Shown: one piece after another, positions 35,290 through 46,116 of the stretch
How positions within the stretch are numbered: the stretch's first letter is position 1
Layout of the letters: every line of letters begins with the position of its first letter
DNA from: Adineta vaga
Lineage: Eukaryota; Rotifera
DNA length: 64,000 nucleotides
Direction of reading: 5' to 3'
Assembly: GCA_021613535.1 (NCBI GenBank)
Contig: CP075493.1
Span: forward strand, 11,222,001-11,286,000
Made by a program: the position numbers and the translations under genes
The notes under the pieces: model-generated
What the model was told of the DNA's origin: nothing
What the model saw: only the letters and a program-made list of their open reading frames with translations
Databases searched by the model: none

Positions 35290-36270
35290 ACAATGTCATA
35301 TTATCAGCATATATATAGATATATAATCATAGTTGTTCGATGATAACAAAATAGCTGCTCTCTATTCTACTATGTACATAATCACACCATATGTGTGAGA
35401 TTCTCACTTACAGAAATCATTTCTGTATTTAATCGTACCTTTTTTTTTATAAAACTTATAAAATCTAATAAGCAAAGTATGACATAATATGGTTTTGTTT
35501 TTTTAAAAATTCACGCGGGCTGAAATTAATATAATGAAGATTTTTTCCTCTTCTTTCTTTGCATACAAGAGAGACCACAAGTATATTCATCACGAAGTAC
35601 TAACTTTTCCTTTTCTAAATTTTATGTTTTATATTGACGTGAGAAAAACAGATTTATCTATCATATTTAACCGTAGTTTTATCATTATAAAAACTTCCAC
35701 TGTCGAACATACAATATTTTGATTTGCTCATAGTTTAAATGTATATCTTTGAAATGGTATCAACATTTGTACATGATCATCGACTTATAGAAATAGAACT
35801 TTTGAAAAATGAAAGCATAGTAATAAAAGATATACAAAAGTATTTATTACTTACTGCAATATTTGCACTATCCTTCGTGTCTATGACCATTATTAAGATT
35901 TACTTTTTTATTGCTTTGATTATATAGAATTATTAATTTGTATTCGTAATGGATTGTTTCTATTCTATGACCTACGATCTTAGTGAGACAATAAAAGTCG
36001 AAATTAATGAACAAATAGGAAACTGTATCCTGTTAAAAAAAATATACTAGTTGTCACTTTAATCTTTCCATTTGAAAACTTTTTATCACTAGATGCACCT
36101 AAAGAAGCGTATTTAATGCGTTTAACCGAAACAAATGCACGTTCTTCAAAAAGCCGCTATAAATAGATTTAATCTATGTGCGATGTTTAAATGAGATCAT
36201 TAGTGTTCATTTTTATGAGACAATTCATCGTTGCATTTTTGCTAGAAACTATTTCATCATTTAGTGAAAC
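35290..36270. other. intergenic between divergent genes
   Basis: Two open frames of about 60 codons (35534 and 35739, plus strand) lie here. They have random-looking AT-driven composition and no family features, and I do not call them genes. Promoters of the secreted-protein gene and the next GPCR should be here. Confidence 0.4.
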
Positions 36271-37284
36271 ATGTCCACACCTTTATCATCATCGGATGTC
36301 AATCTTATCGGCCTGTTGAGCAATATTTCCATTCAAGCCAACCGTTATTTGTCAATTTTGATTTTCCTCTTCGGATTTATTGGTAATCTTTTGAATATAT
36401 TGATTCTTTCTCAACGTCCTCTACGCTCAAATCCTTGCTTACGATTCTTTCTTGTCTCATCCATTGCATATTTCATTTGTCTTATAACTGGTCTTATAAC
36501 TCGAGTTTTATCTACATGGAATGCTGATTTTACTAATACAAATGACTTCCTTTGTAAACTTCGTGCTTTTCTCATTTTCAATTCATCAACAATCGCTAAT
36601 TGGCTTATCACAGTAGCTACTATTGATCGATGGCTTTCTTCAAGTGCCAATATTCATCGTCGACAAAAGAGTACATTGAAAAACGCTCAACACAGTATGA
36701 TTGGTATTATTATTCTATCGAGTGTTTGTCAAATACAACAAATCTTTTGTTTTGAAGCTAATCTTATCAATAGTCCAGTAAAGTGTTACACAAGAACAGT
36801 AACATGTGGTATTCTATCAGATATATCTCTCGCTTTACTAACTATTCTGATTCCATTAGTGCTTATGTTTGTATTTGGTTTGATGATTATTTCGAATGTT
36901 CGTCAAACAAAACTTCGTGTACAACCAAGGATTCATACAGTTGGTAATAATGATTGTTCCAGTGCTAAGCATCAACGTCAACAAAGAAATAAAGATCGTC
37001 ATTTACTGATTATGCTATTTGTTCAAGTTCTACTTATTCTCATATGTACTCTGCCAATTGCTATTTTGAAAATTTATACTACTTTAACACGAAATACATC
37101 AAAATCAACGTTAGAGAAAACGATCGAAAATTTTCTTCTGAATCTGTTTTTTCTTCTCTTTAATATCGCAGCTGGAATTCCATTCTTTATTTATACATTG
37201 ACTGGAGGAAACATATTTCGAAAAACATTGTTTGATCTTGTTCAATCATTAAGTCAAAAGTTGAGACGGTATAATCAAGATTGA
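36271..37284 (+). CDS. rhodopsin-like orphan G protein-coupled receptor
   Basis: 337 residues, intronless, ATG at 36271. Seven hydrophobic helices run from about residue 25 to 315. TM1 has GFIGNLLNILILS with the conserved Asn. The Cys before TM3 (FLCKLRAF) can pair with Cys in the second outer loop. TM3 ends IDRW in place of DRY. A long, basic third inner loop (about 215-245) precedes TM6, and TM7 ends NIAAGIPFFIYTL. NIS near the N-terminus is a possible glycosylation site. This resembles the expanded FMRFamide/peptide-receptor-like GPCR families of rotifers; ligand unknown. Confidence 0.85.
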   Translation: MSTPLSSSDVNLIGLLSNISIQANRYLSILIFLFGFIGNLLNILILSQRPLRSNPCLRFFLVSSIAYFICLITGLITRVLSTWNADFTNTNDFLCKLRAFLIFNSSTIANWLITVATIDRWLSSSANIHRRQKSTLKNAQHSMIGIIILSSVCQIQQIFCFEANLINSPVKCYTRTVTCGILSDISLALLTILIPLVLMFVFGLMIISNVRQTKLRVQPRIHTVGNNDCSSAKHQRQQRNKDRHLLIMLFVQVLLILICTLPIAILKIYTTLTRNTSKSTLEKTIENFLLNLFFLLFNIAAGIPFFIYTLTGGNIFRKTLFDLVQSLSQKLRRYNQD

Positions 37285-39292
37285 TTTTATAGTCTCAGCA
37301 AATCCTGTAAATGTTCTGTTGTAACCATTTTGAGGGTGTGAGTATGAATGTGAATGAAAATTCATTTCGTTATCTTTACATCCCTATTCTCATGTATCCT
37401 CACATCATTTTATTAATAAATGTTCATTTTGTTTTGTCCATCACAATGTTTCATTTGCATCTTCAAAAGTACTGCTCATATTCTTTCTTTAGAGAAGTGG
37501 ACTTAATTAATTCATGATCTTGTTTAAGTTCCAATCGAAGATTTACCGCATGTCAATTGGATAAATCAAATGAGTTTCCGAAGGATGCAATTTGTTGATC
37601 ATCCATACAGTAATAAATTAGAAAATATCATTTCTATTGTTGAGATCTAAAAAAGTACTACTCCATGAAAATCATACGGCTATATCTTTCAGGTATTTTT
37701 ATGAAGTCTTCGTCTGAAGATAAAAGAATGACGAAATAATTTTGGAAGCATTCATCATATCTTTAACACCATAAAACTGAATTTTAAAACCTTTAATATA
37801 TTGAGAATCATAAAAGCTCTAATTAACGAAATGACTCGTTTTTCTTATAACAAAGTGGTTCGAAAAAATAGAGAGATGACACTCTTTATTTTTCATGTTT
37901 AGTTTTTTGTGAAAATTAACTTGATGTAGGTATTAAGCGAAATATTCGAAAGCAATATTATTTGATAAATCAGTAGATAACTTTTCACATAGTGAATCAG
38001 TTTACAATACCAGATGTTTCTATTTCAAATTTATCATTACATCTATCATACGAGTTGCTATTTTGATTGATTCTTCATAAAGATTTACTAGTTATAAATG
38101 AAGCATTTCTAACTCAATCATCGGCCTGATCTAAATATTATTCTCATGTAGGAACGTATTTTGTGATATAAAAGCAGTCTTTTATACTTTATTTTAATCG
38201 TTCATGACTCGATGATAGAAGAACTACAGGATACATGCTACAGAATGATGAACATAGAAAAATCTTGAGAAAATGAAGAATCAATCTCGAATTTTCAAAT
38301 AGTGCTTATATATAGTATTAATTATTGTTTTGTCTGTTTTTGTAAGTCACTTTTCTCAGTTCCTGCTCATTACTTATATACCAGCTTGTTATGATAAAGA
38401 AACATATTGATCAATATCAATTATCGTAAGGATCGAAATTGAATTAGAACTAGAATCAATATACGTATTTTATAGACTTCAACAGTATAGTATTTTTTCG
38501 TTTTTTCATCATTCAAAGCAAGGTATGGATGATGGACGACAGGCGACATTATTAGATAGACTCTTATTACATAGTTGTAATGAGCAATCTGAAATCGAAT
38601 TCCATGCAGAATGAAACAATGAGGATAATGTAAACGTAACTCTAGCATTATTTTACATACTTGTTACAAATAGAAATATAGTACTTGTATGATTCTTTCT
38701 TTCTTCAGAGCTAAAAACTAAATCATTGAAAAAATCTGAATGAGTTACTTTCTTCAAAGGAATAATTATATTCTATCACAATTGTATGCTCAGTAGGCAT
38801 CCAATAAAAAAGTTATCGCAACTATTTGTAGTTTACTTTATCTCTTCAAAATGGCAGTGGGATCAGAGAAATGAAATAAATCATACTATGATGCCATAAT
38901 CCTATATGTTGAGTTGATATAAAATTTCAAAATAGAATAACTAAAAGCTTTTATTATCATAATTTATTTGTCGTAAACTTTGTTCTATGCGCTCCCTTAG
39001 CATTCTCAACACATTCAGAGCAAGTCAAAGTGATTCGTCATGTGATAGGTTCCAATATTCATCGACATCGATTTCTTTACCTAATTTATGATTACCTTTT
39101 CCTGCCTTTGTACAGTAGACTACCTACTGATACTTCCTAAAAAAAGTATCATCATTTAGAGTATATATTGTGGTTTATTTATGAATGTCAGATAAGAATT
39201 CGAACCGCTATATTTGAAGAAAACAAAACTATAGTAGAATATTATATTAATAATGAAACGCACAGATTATAGTCATTCTTTGAAGAGAAGAA
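37285..39292. other. 2-kb AT-rich intergenic stretch
   Basis: No gene recognised. Near 37331 the sequence TTTTGAGGGTGTGAG matches one arm of the short inverted-repeat element, with a poor second arm (CCTCACATC near 37390). Small open frames (37311 plus, 38421 minus) have no supporting features. Confidence 0.4.
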
Positions 39293-40148
39293 TCAATTAT
39301 CGACAACTTTGGCAATTTTGACAATATTCCAACGTTGTGAAACTTGAGCATTATTCTTGCGACTCATTTGTGCAACTTGATTCGAAGGATTGACACCGAA
39401 AAACATATTTTCAGTTGTAAATTCATTCCATAATCTAAATGTACCATCATTTTCACGAATCAAATGCCAACGTTGTCCAGTATAATAACCAGTTAAAGCA
39501 AGATGTGGTGTAGTATTTATTCCATTATTGATAATATCGAGAGCATATTGATCAGCAAATGATCGAGTTCGTAAACTGTAGACATTATCATCCAAATGAA
39601 CAAATCGCCAGAATTGACTTGCTCTGTCAGAGACTGGATTCATCTTCAGACCAAATGTTTTACTCCTGTCGTCGATGCCTAATGCAAATTCTGAGCCACT
39701 TAAAGCATTCATCAAACGATAATAGTAAGAAGTATCGATTTCATCTGAAAGTTTTTCGATATGGATAATTTCTTTAGGATTTTTCTCGACATTGGAGATT
39801 TTATTTAGTTTCTTTTTGGCATTCAATATTTCATTTGGATTTTGTTCAAAATTTAAGACTTCATTTGGATTCTGTTCGGCATTGAAGATTTCATTTGGAT
39901 CTGTTTCAACATTCAAAAACTCATCATCAATTTCGTGATTACCATCTTCACGTTTTGCAGCAATGGACGAATCATCTAATTTAAGAAAAACAGATTTTTA
40001 CAGAAATACATCGGTCATACAATTAAAACTTGTCATGCATTGGATTGACAGTGTATCTTGACAAGTAGATGAACTTACTACTAGGAAGTGTAACAACCAG
40101 TTGTAAGAATGAAATAAACAGCAACAATATTATCCATTTTAATTGCAT
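39293..40148 (-). CDS. secreted ricin-type beta-trefoil lectin-like protein
   Basis: Two exons (40079-40148, 39293-39975) encode 250 residues. The first exon is a clean signal peptide (WIILLLFISFLQLVV, cut after LPS region). Then comes a short linker with a KR dibasic site and about five 10-residue repeats of the type NPNEILNAEQ. A beta-trefoil domain follows at about residues 115-245. The trefoil has the three QxW-like signatures SQFWRF, GQRWHL and SQRWNI that mark ricin-B-type sugar-binding folds. It contains only the lectin-like part and no enzyme domain, so it is not a toxin by itself. Sugar specificity is unknown. Confidence 0.75.
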
Positions 40149-40329
40149 AATTTGAGTCAATTCCACAATTTTATAGAATAAGATACTCAACTGAATAGAA
40201 GATAGTTATACAGGCATCTGTCGTACATAAGAGAAGGAATGTTTGTAACCAATTTGATATGCGAAAAAATGTGTTAATTGATCATATGTACAATTAGATA
40301 TACATGTAATTTATTGTTGTGTTCCACTT

Positions 40330-40775
40330 AACACCCTCTGCTTAGCGAGTCGAATAATGACTGCGTAAGTAATCTCTATTCAAATTTACATGATGACAAT
40401 TTGCATACCACCAAGCATCATTATCTTGATCTTTGATTGGAAACTGTGTATTATTGTGAAAAGACAAAGAATCTTCAGCGTCGCCTTTAGTATATGCTCC
40501 CGATTTCAATCGATATTTGTCCGATTGTCTAGCTATTCGAATACTGTAATATCGAGCAAATCGTTTTTGCCCATCGAAATCTTCTTGTGATTCTCAGTAT
40601 TCATTTCACACAAGACTTTAAAAGTTTTTCCTGGAAAACAACTGAAATAGATGATGAATAACATAAAAAGAGTTGAATACCGTCTCTAGATCGTATCTCA
40701 TAAATATCATTTTGTGCAACTTGATTTGCTGCTGCTGCTGCATCACGATAAATATCAGCACAATCTTCCATGGAT
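40330..40775 (-). pseudogene. fibrinogen C-terminal domain (FReD) gene remnant
   Basis: Three pieces in family order on the minus strand. DCADIYRDAAAAANQ with NDIYEIRS (about 40690-40771) matches the start of a fibrinogen-related domain. CFPGKTFKVLCEMNT (about 40596-40643) follows. DQDNDAWWYANCHHVNLN, a stop codon and EGVKW (about 40330-40440) match the end. The stop codon inside the last piece, phase breaks and the loss of about 100 residues in the middle show decay. Intact relatives are secreted lectin-like recognition proteins. Confidence 0.7.
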
Positions 40776-42403
40776 AATCATTCATTGATCATCTACCACT
40801 ATTTAATTTTACTTCGATGATGTTAATTGAATCGTTATAAATTAAACCGCGTGTTGAATCAGCATTGATATCATATGTAGATCTCAGTTTAATCACTGCG
40901 ATGAAAACTAAAATGGCACTCTATGAGAAAAACATGTCTATGATCAATCGGAATGTGAATAAAAACGTATGTTTTATTACATAATTTATATAGTATCCTA
41001 GAAAGCAAAGAATGAGGTTCTGGAATCGTCTGAATCTTATCAGAACAGTTATTATAGTGAAAGAAGATGAGAGATTTATGATAGTTTTTAAATTGTTATA
41101 TTTTGATGACTTCGATCTGTTATTTCGAAAGATATGTTCGAAACGTCTATTCCGAATGTAGAGTTCAGTCGACAAAGAAGAATACAAATCAAATACAATT
41201 GTCATTATTGAATTCGTTTTTGCAAAGAATACTTGAATTTATATTCTCTCGTCCTTACATATGATACGAACCCAGTTGCAATATCATTCGATAATTTCAG
41301 CAAATATTTAAACTAAAATAGACATGTATTACTTGCTCGGCATATTCAAGATTGTAAGCTATGTAATGGCTACGTACACGAACCTAAGATTTGGTAGGAT
41401 TTATTAAAAACTGTCACGGTATCAGTGCAGAGAGTAAATATTTGGCAGAGATTTTTCGAAACTATGATGAGTTCTGTATGCTTGCAACTGGTCCAGTATA
41501 GCTTTAAAGAGACGATAATTCGCTTCGTAGAATGAGTAGAGGCTTGGGAGAATTTTTGCCGAACCACCAATTGTTCTATACAACGGTCCAAGGTTTCATT
41601 CAATATATTCAAATATATAAACATATTCCTATACTTTAAAGTGGTTCAATGTAAGTTGTACGAAACGCTCAATTGCATCGGAGAGATTCTTAGAGCTTAG
41701 CGAATTTTCTACCAAACCAGTCACGGCTGTCACTGGTTCATTTAACAAACGGAGATGACTCATTGAAAGATATGGCTATTCATATCGGTCGACGTCCACT
41801 TTATCTTGACCTAAACCCCAACTCTCTAGCGTTCCAAATATAGTAAAGATTTGCGACGCACTCAGACATTAAACTAAACTCACTTTTACGAGAAATATTC
41901 AAAATGAAGTTTGGAAGTATATTTTGCTACGTTTTTAATCACAAAATAATGCTTAAGAAATAATTTCTCAGTCGTTCTCAACAAATCAGCGGTGGAAATC
42001 AGTGTAGCGAATCTATTAAAAGGCTTATAAGACGCACCGACTGATGCCCTCTTTCATCATACCTTTTGCATTGCTCAAAACTTTTTTAGTAGACATTATC
42101 TTAAGAGTAGCCATTTTCAGAAGATATAATCTGATACCCATCAAAGGTCGCGCATAACTGATAAATATAGTGCATTTCAAACACGCGATTTCGCTATCTC
42201 GGACACACACAAAATCAATAACTTCGATGAAAAAACCACCTCTCACAGTCGGAAATCATGAGTTTAAAAGAAAATACACTATCATACGGATAACACGAAT
42301 TTGAAGCACACTGTATTCATTTCGTTCCCATAAGTTTGCTCTAAAAAATTTCTTTACAGAAAAACACTGCAAAACAATGTTCATTGAGCCACAATTAAAG
42401 TAT
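40776..42403. other. unassigned stretch between the fibrinogen-like remnant and the F-box/LRR gene
   Basis: Minus-strand frames of 70-95 codons occur at 40921-41205, 41370-41624 and 42025-42246, but none carries a recognisable domain or joins cleanly to another. Fragments such as NLSDAIERFVQLTLNHF near 41680 look protein-like and may be a degraded gene. Nothing firmer can be said. Confidence 0.35.
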
Positions 42404-43192
42404 CACCTTATTTCCAAAAACACTTCGAAGATATTCTTGTCCTTGTTCGTCAATTCAATTTTGGCTGAGATGTAGTTTGGTGAGTGTCTATAGTGGAGAG
42501 CGATCAAAGATCTGTCAATTAGGTAAAGAGCGACAGAATATTACTGTGTTTGTTCGCAAGGCATCACCAATATGTTGTGCTCCTTGATGGCCGATTTTAT
42601 TATTCCATAGATTGAGGGTGGTGAGTCTCTATAAACGAGAGTGAGCATAAATGTATGAATTAGGTAAAGAGCGAAAGAATATTACCGTGTTCGTTCGTAA
42701 GCCATCGCTAATATGTTGTGCTCCTTGTTCGCCGATGTGATTGCTCCCGAGATCTAGTGTGGTTAGTGTCTACAGACGAGAGAGAGCATGTATGTCTGAA
42801 TTAGGGGAAGATCGAATGAATAATACCGTATTCGTTCGCAAGGCATCACTAATATGTTGTGCTCCTTGATCGCCGATTCGATTGCTCCCGAGAGTTAGTG
42901 TGGTGAGTCTCTATAAACGAGAGTGAGCATAGATGTATGAATTAGGTAAAGAGCGAAAGAATATTACCGTGTTCGTTCGCAAGCCATCACTAATATGTTG
43001 TGCTCCTCGATGGCCGATGCGATTGCCCCAGAGATCTAGTGTGGTTAGTGTCTACAGACGAGAGAGAGCATGGATGTATGAATTAGGCGAAGAGCGTATG
43101 GTTATTACCGTGTTTATTCGCAAGACTTTACTAATATGTTGTGCTCCTTGTTCGCCGATTTGTTTATGCAAGATACTTAGTGTGATGAGTGC
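42404..43192. repeat. 141-bp tandem array, each unit one LRR exon plus its intron
   Basis: The unit boundaries step by exactly 141 bases (42545, 42686, 42827, 42968, 43109): 84 bases of exon and 57 of intron. Intron sequence is also shared between units (motifs CTCTTTACCTAATTC and TATGCTCACTCTCG on the gene strand). The units therefore arose by duplication of whole exon-intron blocks. A sixth, more diverged unit lies at 42404-42487. Confidence 0.85.
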
Positions 43193-43989
43193 CTATGTAT
43201 TGAATATTTATTTCGAAAATATACGTAAGGCCATCGAAACTTTAGATTAACGTTTTTCAACTAGCTATAGCATTATACAAGAGTTGCGGCGGTGGTTTTG
43301 TGAAAGAGTTCAGAAAGTACTTGGTTTGGGTTCATGGGGTGAAAAGAAAAGTCGTCGCTCGGCTTATTATTACTGAGTTATTGTTCGAATTATCAGATGA
43401 GTAGGGTGAATACTGCACTTAAGGGAATGATAGTTGATTATTTCGAATGGTTTTGGATTCTTATTTTTACAGTTAGTTTGTGGGGGATATTATTGATTCG
43501 TGGCACAATATAAAACAGTGCACTTTCTTTTATTCGGTGGGTTTCAGAGTTGAAATAGAGACATTTGTTTGAAATAGGAAAGGTATTTTATAATTGTGCG
43601 GTTTTATTCTTGTTCGGCTGATGAGTTTACATTGAATAAGATGTATATCCTATAGACATGGATAGAAAAGGACAGATGAAAGGAAGAATTGTTTTTAATG
43701 ACATGAGTCAATGTTGTGTTTGATTCACTTGTGGAAATTGCTTCGGAATTGTGAAATCTTTTTTTTTGAGTAAACTCATTAAGTTAGATACTACGAGGCT
43801 CATGTATGCTAGAACGGACGAGAAAATAAGTAAAGAACTTGGCAATCTTACTTGATACCGATGATAAATGTTAAGAATTTGATTAAAACGTTGGCAAACA
43901 TTTTGCATTGAAAAAACTAGTGTGAAATCAGTCAAATGATCCAAAATTCGATAGACGAGTTCAATCGGTAAAGTTGAAAATGTGTACAT
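42404..43989 (-). CDS. F-box protein with ribonuclease-inhibitor-type leucine-rich repeats
   Basis: Exon 1 (43989-43852, 46 codons) is an F-box: TLPIELVYRILDHLTDF, then NVCQRFNQI. After a 659-nt intron come five 84-nt exons, each one 28-residue LRR: 43192-43109, 43051-42968, 42910-42827, 42769-42686, 42628-42545. The consensus is TLTTLDLGSNRIGDQGAQHI plus SDALRTNT. A sixth unit (42487-42404) starts TLTKLHLSQN, then hits TGA at 42457-42455, though LRR-like sequence continues after it (DEQGQEYL). The product would be about 196 residues. F-box proteins bring substrates to SCF ubiquitin ligases; the LRRs would bind the substrate. The stop suggests either a recent truncation or the true end. Confidence 0.7.
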
Positions 43990-44344
43990 AGTCACTTTAG
44001 ATTTCACAAAAGTTTGTTGAGAATACAAGTTATTGAATATATTTTGTTTGTTAGACGAAGAAATTCGCTTTACTTAACTGAAAGTATTGTAGTTTTGTTA
44101 TTGAAAAAAGAAAATGAAGTCTGACGATTTCAACAAAAGTGAATCGTTAATTTATGCAAAAAGATGGCGTTAATTTTTTGTGTTGTGTGGAGTTTCGTCT
44201 GCTGTGTAGGATTATGAGTGTCAGTTCACTCTCAAGATACGCTAAGTTTCATTAGAAATTTTTTGAGGTTCACAAAAAAATTCATTTTAAGAAAGGATAG
44301 TTTTGCACATGATATTCATCAAAAGTTTAATTATAAAAGAAAAT

Positions 44345-44399
44345 CTTTGAGAGCATGTGTCAATAGTCTCTTCTTTTCACACCTACACCCTCAAGATAG
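44345..44399. repeat. short inverted-repeat element, copy 4
   Basis: The right arm is CACACCTACACCCTCAAGAT, close to the copy ending at 5574. The left arm is degenerate (TTTGAGAGCATGTGTC). It is intergenic, upstream of the F-box/LRR gene. Confidence 0.4.
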
Positions 44400-44795
44400 T
44401 GGACGTAAGTAAGTTCTTCTCGTTCGATGAAATGCTGTTTTCTGATTGATTTAGACAAACAAACAAATTTTAAGCATTTTAACGACTCTATTTAACGAGT
44501 CTATAACCCTTTCTTTCAGAAAAGGGAATAACGATGTAATAGAAGAAAACCCAGAGTATTTTCGAAATTGTTTTATCAATAGAGGATACAGTTGAAAACT
44601 GTTGTTACTTCATAAATATTTTATTTAAAGTCTATTTAGAAAAAAACAGAACATAATTTTCTATACAAATCCGAGTATACATATTTTACACTCCAAATTG
44701 AAGCTCTTCAGGGATATTTCTAATCAATAACATATGCGTTTGAATATTTTTCAATAAAATCACATCGGTAACAATATATATTTGATACAATGATA

Positions 44796-45509
44796 TTAGA
44801 ACCAAACACGTAATTCGTCATAAATACGAAATTCAAAATGTATATTGCAACAATGAAATTTCTGAGCATGAATAGCTGCAATTAATTTGTCTATGAACAA
44901 GACCCTCCTTTCGTCCCTAGATCGATAAAGACTATTTCTATTGAATACCAAATGTACCAATTGATCAAATTGATGACTAATGTTCACAATAACTTCAACA
45001 AGATTTTTATTCAGCATCATAACTGCATCACTTGTTTCGAGTAGATGTAGATGAGGTACTAATTCATGTAAACGATGAATATTAAAGTAACGTTTTGGAT
45101 TGCCATAATGTCCATCTAATAAGAGATGTACATGTTTCAGACTTAAGTATTTTCGTGAACAATAACGAAAAATTCTCCATGAACCTGCAAGAGACCAAAG
45201 ATTTGGTGATGCATCAAGGATTCGTTCGACCATAACAATACGTTGGTACTTCTGCAATGGATTTGATTTGATGTAGAATGTAAGAGATCGTAAATGATTA
45301 AGAGATAAATTCCAGTGTAAATCACAATTCAATGTCGTTGATATGTTATCATCTAAAGAATACACAAAAAATGCACTAAGCATTACAGTATTTAACCATT
45401 TTTTACTTGTTCGATGAGAAAATGAATTTTTTTTCAAAACTCGACTTTTATACACTGGAAATATTACTGAACTATGACAAAGAATAGAGGCGAAGTGCGA
45501 ACAAATCAA
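44796..45509 (-). pseudogene. C-terminal portion of an F-box-family protein, N-terminus missing
   Basis: About 235 codons of well-formed protein with LRSLTFYIKSNPLQKY, VERILDASPNLWSL, FNIHRLHELVPHL and a final HFEFRIYDELRVWF. This is the style of the C-terminal half of the large rotifer F-box families. No F-box and no start exon were found in the 600 bases upstream, where the next gene already ends at 46117. The frame itself is intact, so it could be the last exon of a gene whose first exons were lost. The F-box exon at 43852-43989 lies on the wrong side to supply it. Confidence 0.5.
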
Positions 45510-46116
45510 ATAGATATTTAAAATCGTAATTATCTTTTGATTAGAGATTGTCTGTTGTCTTTAATATAGGAAGTGATTTATTTTCGACATTTGAACAATG
45601 TCTTATCCTTTTACAGACATAGCTTTCGTTTGATTTTGCTCAGAGGGGGCAAAATTCTAATTAATTCATTATTTTCGATTAAGATTGAATATGATCAATA
45701 ATGATTAAGAAAAGAAGAAAAATCGATAAGAAGAAAAGGTTTATAATTTTTTTATATTATATTGTGATTCTCTTTTTGTTATCAATTTATTTATTCTATC
45801 ACATAAAAAACACCTAATTTACGAACTAAAATATTCCTATTCGAGATTTATTGTTTGCATAATGATCAATTCTGCTTTGTCTCGAACTTTGCATACATAT
45901 TCCTCTACTATAAATCAATAAGTAAATGGTTCATATCAACACAAAATTTGTCTCATTATTTTCTTAAGTTTCGAGACAAAATTCCTTCGTACATATCCTA
46001 TAAAGTACTACCATTCAAACTCAAGACTATGAAGTTTCATTCAATGCGTATCTTTTTCTGACTTACTCTTTCATTTAAATATGTTAAATGAAGTTCATTA
46101 ACATGACCCCCTGCGA
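45510..46116. other. intergenic, nothing recognised
   Basis: Very AT-rich spacer inside the F-box cluster. I looked here on the minus strand for a missing F-box exon for the fragment at 44796 and did not find one. Confidence 0.4.

Noticed and set aside
35534-35927. Two short plus-strand frames between the secreted protein and the GPCR
   Set aside because: AT-biased residues, no splice partners, no recognisable domain.
39185-39215. TTCGAA-type sequence reminiscent of a tRNA T-arm
   Set aside because: No matching acceptor, D or anticodon arms around it.
39293-40148. Ricin-like protein as a toxin
   Set aside because: Only a beta-trefoil lectin-like domain with a repeat spacer is present; no enzymatic chain.
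42404-43192. Regular 141-bp array that could suggest CRISPR or satellite DNA
   Set aside because: Each unit is an in-frame LRR exon with GT-AG intron ends on the minus strand; it is coding.
42933-43250. 105-codon plus-strand frame across the array
   Set aside because: It is the antisense of the LRR exons and introns; its repeats mirror the array and it has no features of its own.
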